NCBI RefSeq assembly: GCF_965224175.1
Contig: NZ_OZ245041.1
Coordinates: forward strand, 1,798,001 to 1,862,000
DNA from: Kordia sp965224175
GTDB taxonomy: Bacteria; Bacteroidota; Bacteroidia; Flavobacteriales; Flavobacteriaceae
Direction: 5' to 3'
DNA: 64,000 nt
Numbering within the stretch: position 1 is the first letter of the stretch; the number at the start of each line of letters is the position of its first letter. Positions 45,828 through 54,913 of the stretch are shown piece after piece. The notes beneath the pieces were generated by a model. The model worked only from the letters and a program-made list of their open reading frames with translations, was not told the origin of the DNA and made no database searches. A program made the translations under genes and the position numbers.

Positions 45828-47450
45828 ATGAAAGAAAAAAAGGAAATATGGTTTCCGATAGCGCTATCTGATTTAGAAAAAGAAGCACTAAATACACTAA
45901 AATCTAGTATGCCAAAAACTCCACAGCCACTAGATTCTGAATTGCTTGAAAAAGTAGACAAGAAAGTAAATATCTTATTAAAAAATAACGTCGATATCAT
46001 CGTAGCTCGAAATAGTTTACCCAACTTATCACATCTTATTTGTGGTTGGGGAAATTTTATGTACGATGGTGCGCCAGTAATTGAAAAAATGGAAGATTTT
46101 ATCTTCTATAAAAATAATGAACCTTATATAAAACAATGTGATCCTGAAGGAGACTTTCATCCATGGCAATCTTTAGCATATACAAGCATGGCTGGAGTTA
46201 ATTTTAATGAAGTAAAAGTTAAAAATTATTCCTTAAAAGATTTAGCCTTTAACAGTGTTTGGATTAACAAGAATAAAGGAGAAGAATTAGGTCACTTACT
46301 TTTTGCATTTGCAAACAACTATAGTGTGGAAGATTTAAGTAAAATTTTCTATTTAAATACAGAGCCGCACAACTTAGAACAACTCATCCATAGAGGAATT
46401 GAAGCACATGATTACGGAGGATTTGAAGTATGTCGTAAATTTCATTTATCTGAAGGTTTATGTGCCATAACAGCTAAAGTTTCTGACTTAGAAAAATACA
46501 AACCTGACGCACAAAGATTCTTAGATGGTCAAACTGAAATGGTTGGATTGATACAACTTATCTTTGAGCAAATCTTAAACGAAGACGGAGATCTTTCGCT
46601 ATTAACTTCCATAAGAGATAAAATGGTCATTTTGAGCTATTTTGAAAATCATATTTATTACTTAGGACATGCCATTGAAAATGCTTGTTTTGGTTTCTTA
46701 AATGGATTTGAAATAGATATGGTTCATTACAATTTAATGATCAAAACGGTTAATACTGCAAATAGATTTTTGTATCATTTCGGATTAGACGCTATTAGCT
46801 TCCTGGAAAGTTTCCTCTCATTAGGACATTACAGAAGAGCTTCATTGTTATTACTAGAAATTTCTAAACATGTAGATCAAAATCTAAATTTAGACGCCGA
46901 TTTTAATATCAATGAAAAATTAAAACTATACACTGTTGATTTAGACGCAATTGATGAAAAAAATCAAGAAGAGAGTCCAAAAAATGAAGCTGAACAACAT
47001 TACAAAGAATACTTCTTATTTTCTGTAAAAGATTACAATGTTTTACCAAGACTAAATGAAGTTTTAGAAAATGAAATTTTAAAACAAAGTAGCTTAGAAT
47101 TAAAAGGTGGTTTTGAACACTTTAGAAGATATCATCCAAACAAATGGCCACGTTCTGTACATTTTGAAATTGTTCAATACAAACATGACGACTCCATTGG
47201 TGTAGAACTACACATTGAAGATTTAGCCTATAAAAGTTTGTTTTCTGAATTGGAAGAAATACATAAACATATTCAAGCTAATGTGCCAACACTAGAAGTT
47301 GCCATAGATAAAAATTGGTATAACTGCGGACGTATCCACATGGTATACAACAAAGATGTTTCTACCGATAAAATCATTGAAGACTTTATAAAGTTGATTG
47401 CTGAAAGTCAAGAAAAAATATCAAACAAAATTCAAAAAATAGCAGTATAA
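45828..47450 (+). CDS. Unknown 540-aa protein in RiPP operon
   Basis: I do not recognise the family. The protein is cytosolic, without signal or membrane segments. The first 370 residues are mostly helical with conserved-looking His/Cys/Trp positions (CGWGNFMYDG, GDFHPWQSLAYTSMAG, EELGHLLFAFA, IEAHDYGGFEVCRKF, EGLCAITAKV), giving the impression of an alpha-toroid enzyme. The C-terminal 140 residues are alpha+beta (FSVKDYNVLPRL, HFRRYHPNKWPRSVHFEI). It is the first gene after the Cys-rich precursor and six bases before a glycosyltransferase gene. Its position makes it the best candidate for a new maturation or handling enzyme of the peptide. Confidence 0.75.
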   Translation: MKEKKEIWFPIALSDLEKEALNTLKSSMPKTPQPLDSELLEKVDKKVNILLKNNVDIIVARNSLPNLSHLICGWGNFMYDGAPVIEKMEDFIFYKNNEPYIKQCDPEGDFHPWQSLAYTSMAGVNFNEVKVKNYSLKDLAFNSVWINKNKGEELGHLLFAFANNYSVEDLSKIFYLNTEPHNLEQLIHRGIEAHDYGGFEVCRKFHLSEGLCAITAKVSDLEKYKPDAQRFLDGQTEMVGLIQLIFEQILNEDGDLSLLTSIRDKMVILSYFENHIYYLGHAIENACFGFLNGFEIDMVHYNLMIKTVNTANRFLYHFGLDAISFLESFLSLGHYRRASLLLLEISKHVDQNLNLDADFNINEKLKLYTVDLDAIDEKNQEESPKNEAEQHYKEYFLFSVKDYNVLPRLNEVLENEILKQSSLELKGGFEHFRRYHPNKWPRSVHFEIVQYKHDDSIGVELHIEDLAYKSLFSELEEIHKHIQANVPTLEVAIDKNWYNCGRIHMVYNKDVSTDKIIEDFIKLIAESQEKISNKIQKIAV

Positions 47451-47455
47451 AAACT

Positions 47456-48928
47456 ATGTCCTTACAAAAAATAGGCTTCTTATGTATTGGTTTAAAAGGA
47501 TGGATAAGTTTAGAAAGAACAAAACAGTTTTATATAGATAGTCTAAAAGAAACGCATGAAATAATTTTAATTCATAGCGAAGAAGAGTTCTTTGAAAAAC
47601 TAGATAGTTTTGACGTAATTCTTAACTTTTTTGGAAATCTTGTTTGGGAACACAAACACAACATAAAAGTTCCGGTGATATTCTGTTTACATGGCGGAGC
47701 TGTATTAAATTATAAATTCCTAGTTAACAATGTTGAAAAAGTAAGCGCTCACGATTCTTTTATTGTCAATTGCACAAGTGATATTTCAATCTTAAAAGAA
47801 GTGTTTAAAACGCTTCCCAACATGCACCTACTTAAGCTGCCAATTAGCAAAGAACTATCATTAAAATTTTCTAAAGATGATTGTAAATCTGTATTAAATA
47901 TTAATGAAAACACACTGGTTTTAGGATATGTAGCGAGAATTCTACCTCAAAAAAACCTGCATCATGCAATTCACATGTTACACAAAGTAAAAAGTGACAT
48001 TACCAAAGATGTAAAACTTATTATAGTTGGTGATTATTGGGTAGATTATCCAATTCTTAATTGGCAAAAAACACCAAACGAATATCATACGTTTATCAAT
48101 GAACTGATTGATTCTTATCAACTCAGCGGAAATATTATTCAATTTCAATCGAATCTTAGTAATGACGAATTAACCTTATGCTATGGAGCTTTAGATTTCT
48201 TAATACATCCAACAAATTCTCTAGATGAAAACTTTGGCTATGCTCCTGTTGAAGCAATGAAATGTGGTACGCCAGTTATAGGAACTGCTTATGGAGGCTT
48301 AAAAGATTCTATCATTCATAATAAAACTGGTTTCTTACTAGATACTTGGAGCTCAGCATCAGGAATTAGATCTGAATATTTCAACGGATTGGATTTTATT
48401 AAAAAACTCTACGAAAATCCCGCACTAAAAAAAGAGATAACAGAGAATTGTTTTCAAAGAGCTGAAGACAGTTATTCCTTTAAAAGTTGCGCTCAAAACC
48501 TTGTTGAAATCGTAAAAACAGCTACCAATACTGAAATGTCAGCAACGAACATGACAGGAAATCTAGACTTCCTAAGCTATGAAGAAAATGATTTCTTACC
48601 CAAAGTAAGACATTCATGGAATTACTATAAAAAAGTAGCGGAAATATATTGTAATACAACTACTGAAGATATCGATTTCTCTGAAGAAATTTTACTGCGG
48701 ACTTTTAGTAAATTTAGTGTTTCAGATCATCAAATAACGTTTGAAGACCCAACTTGGCCTGCAAAAATTCCATTTACTACAGAAACTGAAGAAATTCTAA
48801 AAATTTGCCAAACCACCACAGACTATAATCAATTAAAAGATAAACTGTCGTTTGAATTAAATCATACGGTGTTGTTAAATTTAATTAGAATCGGAGCTTT
48901 ATTATTTTCCAAACAGAAAACATTATGA
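47456..48928 (+). CDS. GT4-type glycosyltransferase with PqqD-like C-terminal domain
   Basis: 490 aa. The GT-B donor half is clear: LGYVARILPQKNLHHAI, DVKLIIVGDYW, FLIHPTNSLDENFGYAPVEAMKCGTPVIGTAYGGLKD, the E-x7-E retaining-GT pattern. After about residue 375 there is an extra 115-aa part; its end (residues 435-490: FTTETEEILKICQTTTDYNQLKDKL, NLIRIGALLFSK) has the helix-wing layout of PqqD/RRE domains, which bind RiPP leaders. If right, this enzyme would glycosylate the precursor peptide directly. It overlaps the next gene by four bases (ATGA). Confidence 0.8.
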   Translation: MSLQKIGFLCIGLKGWISLERTKQFYIDSLKETHEIILIHSEEEFFEKLDSFDVILNFFGNLVWEHKHNIKVPVIFCLHGGAVLNYKFLVNNVEKVSAHDSFIVNCTSDISILKEVFKTLPNMHLLKLPISKELSLKFSKDDCKSVLNINENTLVLGYVARILPQKNLHHAIHMLHKVKSDITKDVKLIIVGDYWVDYPILNWQKTPNEYHTFINELIDSYQLSGNIIQFQSNLSNDELTLCYGALDFLIHPTNSLDENFGYAPVEAMKCGTPVIGTAYGGLKDSIIHNKTGFLLDTWSSASGIRSEYFNGLDFIKKLYENPALKKEITENCFQRAEDSYSFKSCAQNLVEIVKTATNTEMSATNMTGNLDFLSYEENDFLPKVRHSWNYYKKVAEIYCNTTTEDIDFSEEILLRTFSKFSVSDHQITFEDPTWPAKIPFTTETEEILKICQTTTDYNQLKDKLSFELNHTVLLNLIRIGALLFSKQKTL

Positions 48929-49710
48929 ATGTAACTATTATAATACCATGGAGCAACAGACCAGACTTAGCAGATAGTTTGGAAAAGAATTACAACATAT
49001 TCAATGTAGATCATATCGAAATTATCATTGTTAATTTTGGTGGAAATGTGGAAGAAGTAACAACAATTGTGAATGCATCAGCATTGAAAAACATCGAATT
49101 AATACATATAGAAAGTGATGTGTTCAACAAATCGAAAGCGCTAAACATTGGCGTACATCATGCAAAAAATGATACTATATTCATACTAGATTGTGATATT
49201 GTCATCAATGATGCCATTAGTGATATTACAGCTAATTTAAAAGATGACAATTCATTTTTAACCTTAGATAAAACAGTAGAAAGCAACAGAAGCGACAAAA
49301 AGATAATAAAAGGAGAAGTAAAAGAATTAGCGTATTATATAGGTTTTAAAGGTCAAGATGGTAATGAAGTAATGGTAGAAACTAATAGAATGTTTCTATC
49401 TGAAAATGCCCGTAGTTGTCCTGCTTTGTTAATGATGTCTAAAGCTAATTTTATAAAAATTGGTGGCATGAATGCTGATCTTGTCGGTTGGGGCTGGGAA
49501 GATATTGATTTGGTATACAGATTAGAATATCATGGAATAAAAAGAGTCAAAAAAGGAAATTGTATTCATTTAAGTCATTCTGATAACAAACGATATTTAA
49601 TCAAAGAAGACAAAGCGACCAACGAAGATTTAAATTTCAAAAAAGCGCTTGCCAATTATTTGATTGGTGATTTTTTAGGAACATATGAAGAAGACATCGA
49701 ATCGTTGTAA
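48925..49710 (+). CDS. GT-A family 2 glycosyltransferase (galactosyltransferase-like)
   Basis: 261 aa. VTIIIPWSNRPDLADSL begins the nucleotide-sugar fold, FILDCDIVIND is the DxD-type metal site, and GGMNADLVGWGWEDIDLVYRL is the acceptor-side motif of Glyco_transf_7C/chondroitin polymerase-like enzymes. It transfers a sugar, type unknown, in the cytosol. It is translationally coupled to the GT4-type gene. S- and O-glycosylated peptides (glycocins) are made by GT2-type enzymes, so peptide glycosylation is possible, but glycan extension is equally open. Confidence 0.85.
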   Translation: MNVTIIIPWSNRPDLADSLEKNYNIFNVDHIEIIIVNFGGNVEEVTTIVNASALKNIELIHIESDVFNKSKALNIGVHHAKNDTIFILDCDIVINDAISDITANLKDDNSFLTLDKTVESNRSDKKIIKGEVKELAYYIGFKGQDGNEVMVETNRMFLSENARSCPALLMMSKANFIKIGGMNADLVGWGWEDIDLVYRLEYHGIKRVKKGNCIHLSHSDNKRYLIKEDKATNEDLNFKKALANYLIGDFLGTYEEDIESL

Positions 49711-49848
49711 ATTAAGACACTATTCAGTCATAAATCAGCCTAAATTTCTTTTCTTCAATAAGAAAATAACACAAAAAAAAGGTATATTTACCATGATCTC
49801 CCTAAAAAATCTAGTTAATTAGAATACTAAATATAATACATTGATAAA

Positions 49849-50178
49849 ATGAAAATCGTACAAATAGATTCTTGCGAAGCAAAACTCAAAGAGCAGTTTG
49901 AAAAAGTTTTTGAAATGCGCGTTTCTCAAGAAGATGCCATATATCAAAGTAACGAAGAAATTGAGCGTGAATACTTCAAAACAGGAAGCATATTTTTCGT
50001 AAAATATAATATAAAATACACGCTAAAAGGCGAAGATTGTACTTCTGATCAAATTATTCTATTCTTTCACAAAAACGGAGAACTTGCGTATTGCTTATTT
50101 TATGACGGTTTAGAAGTAGAAGAATATCACAAGTTTGATAGAGATGGCGATAAAACCGTTGAAGCTATCAGAGGTTAA
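49849..50178 (+). CDS. Small cytosolic protein of unknown function
   Basis: 109 aa, no signal or membrane segment. Predicted alpha+beta with SCEAKLKEQFEKVFEMRV as the first helix, then strands FFVKYNIKYTLKG, QIILFFHKNGELAYCLFYD. I do not know the family. Same strand as the RiPP operon, 138 bases after the glycosyltransferase and 97 before the carrier protein. It could be a chaperone or immunity factor; no evidence decides. Confidence 0.6.
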   Translation: MKIVQIDSCEAKLKEQFEKVFEMRVSQEDAIYQSNEEIEREYFKTGSIFFVKYNIKYTLKGEDCTSDQIILFFHKNGELAYCLFYDGLEVEEYHKFDRDGDKTVEAIRG

Positions 50179-50275
50179 TATATTAAATCAATCTACGCTT
50201 TCACAAAAAGCTAAAAATAAGAATCGTGTTGTAAAAAAGGTTTTTTCCTGACGTTACAATCCATAATTCAAATAC

Positions 50276-50524
50276 ATGAGAGAACAACTAGCAAGCATAC
50301 TTACTGAAATTTTAGAACGTACCATTACTGTTGAAGATATTCAAGATGATACAAATCTTAGGTACGATTTACAATTAACATCACTCAATGTGATGTATTT
50401 TGTGCTAGAAATTGAAAACATTTTTGGAGTTGAGGTAATCATTGAAGAAATTGATTTAAAAACATTCTTTACGTATCCAACCATAAAGGAATATATTGAG
50501 CGTGCTCAATTAGAAAATGATTAA
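50276..50524 (+). CDS. Second acyl carrier protein
   Basis: 82 aa. The pattern DDTNLRYDLQLTSLNVMYFVLEIENIFGVEV matches carrier proteins, with Ser36 in LTSLN as the phosphopantetheine site. The usual DSL is TSL here, still acceptable. It overlaps the radical SAM gene by eight bases, a strong sign that the two work together. A carrier inside a peptide-modifying operon suggests that an acyl or aminoacyl group is delivered to, or processed with, the radical enzyme's product. Confidence 0.88.
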   Translation: MREQLASILTEILERTITVEDIQDDTNLRYDLQLTSLNVMYFVLEIENIFGVEVIIEEIDLKTFFTYPTIKEYIERAQLEND

Positions 50525-51725
50525 ATTCAAAAAACTACCGCCAAACATCATGCAGCCAAAAAGCACTAGACCTTATACAGAAGAATCATTACAGCGATTT
50601 AAGGAAAAAATAAGCTTCACTAGAAAATGCTATACAGAACGACTAAAAGATCCGACATATGCATCTGAAGTTCCGCATGAAATTGGCTTGAAACTTACCA
50701 ATAGATGCGATTTGCGTTGCACACATTGTTTTCAATGGAATGATGCAGGTTTCCATAGACATTTAGACAAAAAAGAAGTCAAAGTTCAAGGAGACTTAGA
50801 TATAGATATTGTCAAAAAGCTGTTTGAAGAAACACGTCATACAAAATCACATTTTTATTTATGGGGCGGCGAACCTATGATTTATACCTATTGGAATGAA
50901 TTGGTAGAATTACTAGCAAACGATCCGAGAGATACCGTTGTTTGTACAAATGGACTCTCTATAAAACGAAAAGTAGATTCATTAATCAAAATATCTGAAA
51001 GACTGACTACCTTGGTCAGTGTTGAAGGATTGGAAGCTCAGCATGACAAACTAAGAGGAAAAGGTACTTTTAAAAAGATAATGGATAATGTTGATCATTT
51101 GATCGACTTACAAAAACAAGACATTTACAAAGGACATATTTCTATTGCAGCTGTATTTAGTGAGGACTTAATTCCGCATTTATACGAATGCTGCGAATAC
51201 TTTGAAGCAAAAGGAATTGATACTTTATATTTTAACTTCCCTTGGTATATTCCTGAAGATGAAGCACAAAAGATGACTGATTTTTACAACGAAAATTATT
51301 CATGGCTCGAAAAATCACGCATTCGAAGAAAAACATGGGAATCATTTGATTTCAATATAGACATAAGTAAATTGAATGATTTACTCGCTCAAATTGATCG
51401 CATCTTAGCCAAAACATGGAACATTAGAATTCGCTTTCAACCAAATTTGGAACTGCATGAAATTAAAGCATACATTGAAGGATCATCTAAAGCGCCTTCC
51501 TGTAAATCTACCTGTTTAGGAATTTCTAATCGCATGGATGTTATGCCATCAGGAAGTGTGGTTTCGTGCAAAAAATTTACGGAATTCAAAATGGGAAATC
51601 TTCATGCAAACTCTATGAAAGAAGTATGGCATGGCGAAACTTTTAATAAATTTAGAGAAACGCATAACAACGAATTGATGCCCATTTGTGCTAAATGTGA
51701 AATATTATTTTCTAATGGAATGTAA
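50517..51725 (+). CDS. Radical SAM enzyme with SPASM-like C-terminus
   Basis: 402 aa. The [4Fe-4S]-SAM motif is C64-DLR-C68-TH-C71 (LTNRCDLRCTHCFQW), followed by YLWGGEP (the GGEP SAM-binding motif). The C-terminal Cys set (APSCKSTCLGI, GSVVSCKKF, MPICAKCEILF) is of SPASM/twitch type, with one or two auxiliary clusters. SPASM enzymes often modify peptides (thioether, C-C bonds, epimerisation) but also other substrates. Overlap with the carrier gene is unusual for classic RiPP radical enzymes. Last gene of the operon. Confidence 0.9.
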   Translation: MIKFKKLPPNIMQPKSTRPYTEESLQRFKEKISFTRKCYTERLKDPTYASEVPHEIGLKLTNRCDLRCTHCFQWNDAGFHRHLDKKEVKVQGDLDIDIVKKLFEETRHTKSHFYLWGGEPMIYTYWNELVELLANDPRDTVVCTNGLSIKRKVDSLIKISERLTTLVSVEGLEAQHDKLRGKGTFKKIMDNVDHLIDLQKQDIYKGHISIAAVFSEDLIPHLYECCEYFEAKGIDTLYFNFPWYIPEDEAQKMTDFYNENYSWLEKSRIRRKTWESFDFNIDISKLNDLLAQIDRILAKTWNIRIRFQPNLELHEIKAYIEGSSKAPSCKSTCLGISNRMDVMPSGSVVSCKKFTEFKMGNLHANSMKEVWHGETFNKFRETHNNELMPICAKCEILFSNGM

Positions 51726-51921
51726 GAACTGAATTTATATCATTTTATCGTAAAGCCATAATAGTCTATTAATAAGAAACTTGCCATTTTCTTTAAAAAA
51801 ATTAATTCTCAGCTACTGCGATACTATTTCTTATTTTTTTCATATGTTTTCTCTTTATTTCTAGCGAGAAAAACGCTCGTTAAAAAAAGATTGACAACTA
51901 GATAGTTACAAAAAAAATAGC

Positions 51922-51929
51922 TATATTTG
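51922..51929 (+). promoter_or_regulatory. -7 promoter element of the third KLxLxK-type precursor
   Basis: TATATTTG, 21 bases before the ATG. A TTG at 51891-51893 lies too far (28 bases) for an ideal -33. Confidence 0.45.
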
Positions 51930-51950
51930 ATATAATAAATTCTTACAATT

Positions 51951-52115
51951 ATGAAAAATCAAAAAAGTCAAAAAACTTTAAAGTTGAAAAAAACTAAGGT
52001 TTTAAAGTTTTATCAAATGGAAACACTTCTTGGTGGAATAGCTAATACTACATGCACAGAAGAAACGACTCCTGTTCAACCTAGAAAAATTGACAATTCA
52101 CCTCGCAGAGGTTAA
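51951..52115 (+). CDS. GG-leader RiPP precursor with single Cys
   Basis: 54 aa: leader MKNQKSQKTLKLKKTKVLKF followed by YQMETLLGG, then a 25-residue core starting IANTTCTEETTPV and ending SPRRG. The leader keeps the KTLKLxK pattern of the 38824 and 39184 precursors, so the same machinery may handle it. The core has one Cys and six Thr/Ser near it, so at most one thioether ring is possible. It has its own -7 box and a strong terminator. Confidence 0.72.
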   Translation: MKNQKSQKTLKLKKTKVLKFYQMETLLGGIANTTCTEETTPVQPRKIDNSPRRG

Positions 52116-52139
52116 GAACTGAGTATAATTAAGAAATAT

Positions 52140-52178
52140 AAAAATCCTACGCTATACATATATAGCGTAGGATTTTTA
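52140..52178 (+). terminator. Terminator of the 51951 precursor
   Basis: AAAATCCTACGCTATA-CATA-TATAGCGTAGGATTTTT, a 16-bp perfect stem with T run. Confidence 0.88.
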
Positions 52179-52222
52179 CATTTTAGATTAATATTCGAAG
52201 TAAGTACGCAAAGCATTGAATG

Positions 52223-52290
52223 GAAACAATTAAAAACATTTTGGCGCAAACATCGGAGTATTTAAATCTCGATTATCGAGTAAAACACAC
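52223..52290. repeat. Dispersed intergenic element, copy A
   Basis: AAACAATTAAAAACATTTTGG, GCGCAA, GGAGTATTTAAATCTCGATTA, CGAGTAAAAC: the order of conserved blocks also found at 63597-63660. It contains the palindrome CTCGATTATCGAG (52268-52280). Confidence 0.65.
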
Positions 52291-52301
52291 TTCATACAAA
52301 T

Positions 52302-52334
52302 CCTCTATAAAGCGAAAAGCCAGACAATTTGCCT
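52302..52334 (-). terminator. Hairpin between precursor and S9 peptidase genes
   Basis: AAAAGCCAGAC / GCCTGACTTTT imperfect stem with flanking A and T runs, probably a terminator for the convergent peptidase gene. Confidence 0.5.
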
Positions 52335-52465
52335 GACTTTTCTTTGGATTGAGTTAGTAAAAATATGCGTATTCTCAATTTTTTAATAAGAAAATAGCAA
52401 TTTTTATTATTGTTACATTCTTCCCTAATCTAAAAGAAAGAATGATATATCTTTATCAAAATACT

Positions 52466-54640
52466 TTATTTCAGTGTAAAATCTTCATGGCCAGTTTGCC
52501 AAAAAGCAAATGATAAAATATCTTGTGATTCTTCTCTTCGTTTCTCGGCACTTGCATCAAATCCATGTCCGCTTTTAAAATTTACATTAAAAATAACTGG
52601 ACGATTAGAAGCATTTGCTTTGATCATACGAGCTGCGAATTTCCCAGGTTGCCAAATAGGAACTCTGGTATCGTTCATTCCTGCTGTGAGTAACAACGCC
52701 GGATAATTTGTATTGTCTTTTATATGATGATAAGCATCCATTTCTAACAAAGATTCAAACTCTGTTGCATTTTTTACTGTTCCGTATTCTTTGATACCAT
52801 TAAGCCCATTAGGTGTGTTTTCAGAACGCAACGTATTTAACTTACCAACACGCACAATAGCTGCAGCATACAAATCAGGACGTTCTGTGATAGCGCGACC
52901 AATAAGGATTCCGCCAGCACTGGAACTCCAAGCAGCTATTTTTTTAGGATTTGTATAATTTTCAGCAATCAAATATTCCGTACAAGCAATAAAATCTTTC
53001 CAAGTATTCGGCTTCGTTTTTTTAAAACCTGCTTTGTGCCAAGTATCGCCTTTTTCGCCACCACCGCGCACATGAGCTACAGCATAAATACCGCCTTTAT
53101 CAATCCATTGCATCATCATACTGTTCACTTCTGGACTTAAAGAAATACCATAAGTACCATAACCGCGCATTAATACATGATTATTTTTATTTTTTTGAAT
53201 GTTTTTATGATAGATCAACGATAGCGGAATTAACTCGCCATCATGCGAACGCACTTCAACTTCTTCAACAACGATATCATCATAATTCTTTTTTGTTGTT
53301 TTTGGATAAATATTTTCTTCAATAAAAGTATTTTTCTCTGCATTATATCTGTAGCGAACTTCATTGGTTGTCCAACCACTAATTTCTATCCATAAATCAC
53401 TAAAAGTTGGTCCTTTTGCAATTAAATAAATAGCGCCTGCAGGTTTAGGAATTGAAATCTCTTCAATAGTGCCTTCAACCCATTTATAGAGTTTTGATGA
53501 AACTCCATTTTTAGTTTTCACGAAGAATAATCCTTGTTTGGTCACCACAAAATCTGTAATGGTAGCATCTGGATTTTCCGCTACTAAAACTTCTGCACTT
53601 CGTACATCTGGATTTTTTAATGAGGTTTTACATATTTTAAAATTAGAAGCTTCATGCGCAGTCAAAAAGTATAAATCATCTTGATCTACATAGAAAAACG
53701 GAATTTTATCTTCCTGTTTAAACAAAGGCTTCCACTCTATTTTTGTATTGTATAAATTGTCATATTCTGTATAGTAATACTCATAATAGGCACTTGCGCC
53801 AGAAACATTACTGAACAAATATTTATCGTTTTGATTTTGCACGATGACTTCTGGAAAATCAGCCGAATTCATTTTGATCTCAGGATTATTCGCCTTAGAA
53901 AAATAAACAATTCTATTATTAGGATTCGTACCCAATTTGTATAAAATGGTCTGTACATTTTTTAAATAATCATCAGCATCACGATTGATCTCTGGAATGT
54001 ATTCATAAAAAAATCCGCTATCATCCGATAACCAACGAACTCCGCCAAGCGCCGATGGCCAAACATTTTGTATAGTCTGTGAATATTTTTTTTTCGTTTT
54101 AGTGTCTAGGATAATCATTTCTGAGATTTCTTCATCATCTTTGGAAAGGCTTATCACTATTTTAGTATTATTCCAACTTGGATTAAAATAGTTGATATAA
54201 TAGTTGTTTTTTGATTGATTTTCATACGTTTCTGGATCAAAAATTAATACTTCTTCTCCTTCTAGTTGATATTTGCAGTATAATTTTGCGTGGTTTTCAG
54301 AAGTTGTTTTTTTTAAGTAATAATAATGATTATCATTCGTAAAGGTTAGTTGCGTAATTTCAATACTAGTGTCATTTGTTTTCGTTTGAAGCAACTCACG
54401 TCCTGAAATATTTTGCAATATACTTTGCGCGTAAGTAGCTTCTTTCTTGTACCAATTGAGAACTGTAGAATCTTTCAAATTCTCAAGTGGTCTAAACACA
54501 TCAATAATTTCTTTTCCATGATATTTTTCAGAAGTATTGCTTTCAATATATGTTGGTACTGTTCTTTGAAAAGAAACTGTAGTTTCTTTAGCACAGCTTG
54601 TCAATAATATAAAAACAACTAGTAGTACTCTTTTAATCAT
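52466..54640 (-). CDS. Prolyl oligopeptidase-family (S9) serine peptidase lipoprotein
   Basis: 724 aa. MIKRVLLVVFILLTSC is a lipoprotein signal. Residues about 60-420 form the seven-bladed propeller of S9 peptidases; the C-terminal 260 are the alpha/beta hydrolase with WSSSAGGILIGRA (Ser about residue 571), GMNDTRVPIWQP (Asp about 657) and KSGHGFD (His about 691). HVRGGGEKGDTWHKAG is typical of POP enzymes. It cuts short Pro-containing peptides outside the cytosol. Since it is membrane-anchored outside, it could trim exported peptides, but nothing ties it firmly to the precursors. Confidence 0.93.
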   Translation of the reverse strand: MIKRVLLVVFILLTSCAKETTVSFQRTVPTYIESNTSEKYHGKEIIDVFRPLENLKDSTVLNWYKKEATYAQSILQNISGRELLQTKTNDTSIEITQLTFTNDNHYYYLKKTTSENHAKLYCKYQLEGEEVLIFDPETYENQSKNNYYINYFNPSWNNTKIVISLSKDDEEISEMIILDTKTKKKYSQTIQNVWPSALGGVRWLSDDSGFFYEYIPEINRDADDYLKNVQTILYKLGTNPNNRIVYFSKANNPEIKMNSADFPEVIVQNQNDKYLFSNVSGASAYYEYYYTEYDNLYNTKIEWKPLFKQEDKIPFFYVDQDDLYFLTAHEASNFKICKTSLKNPDVRSAEVLVAENPDATITDFVVTKQGLFFVKTKNGVSSKLYKWVEGTIEEISIPKPAGAIYLIAKGPTFSDLWIEISGWTTNEVRYRYNAEKNTFIEENIYPKTTKKNYDDIVVEEVEVRSHDGELIPLSLIYHKNIQKNKNNHVLMRGYGTYGISLSPEVNSMMMQWIDKGGIYAVAHVRGGGEKGDTWHKAGFKKTKPNTWKDFIACTEYLIAENYTNPKKIAAWSSSAGGILIGRAITERPDLYAAAIVRVGKLNTLRSENTPNGLNGIKEYGTVKNATEFESLLEMDAYHHIKDNTNYPALLLTAGMNDTRVPIWQPGKFAARMIKANASNRPVIFNVNFKSGHGFDASAEKRREESQDILSFAFWQTGHEDFTLK

Positions 54641-54711
54641 AGTTTTTAAAAATTAATAAGTGTACAAGTCTCGGTAAATGACTTATACACTTTCAGGAAT
54701 CTAATACGAGT

Positions 54712-54888
54712 TCACATCATCACAATAGCAGCTTGTATAAATTGTAAATTCTGTCTGGAATCTCCTGTTTTTGAGTTGGTCCCACGTTTACTACGATCGC
54801 CACCCAAGATCATTTCCTGCTCGCTTACTTTAGCTATTTTAACTTTAGAGAGCAATAATTTGTTTAGGGATTTGGTTTGGTTTCTCAT
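54712..54888 (-). CDS. GG-leader peptide without cysteine
   Basis: 58 aa: leader MRNQTKSLNKLLLSKVKIAK followed by VSEQEMILGG, then a 28-residue core (DRSKRGTNSKTGDSRQNLQF ending in IVMM). The leader has the length, charge and double-Gly end of the other precursors. The core has no Cys but several Ser/Thr, so it cannot form lanthionines on its own. A textbook promoter (TTTG 54946-54943, 21-base spacer, TACATTTG 54921-54914) points at it, which is good evidence that the gene is real. Confidence 0.62.
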   Translation of the reverse strand: MRNQTKSLNKLLLSKVKIAKVSEQEMILGGDRSKRGTNSKTGDSRQNLQFIQAAIVMM

Positions 54889-54913
54889 CCTTCTTTTGTT
54901 TTAATGTTATACT

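Noticed and set aside
38824..54888. A complete class I lanthipeptide cluster
   Set aside because: No LanB-type dehydratase, LanC cyclase or LanM is encoded in the window; only precursors are lanthipeptide-like.
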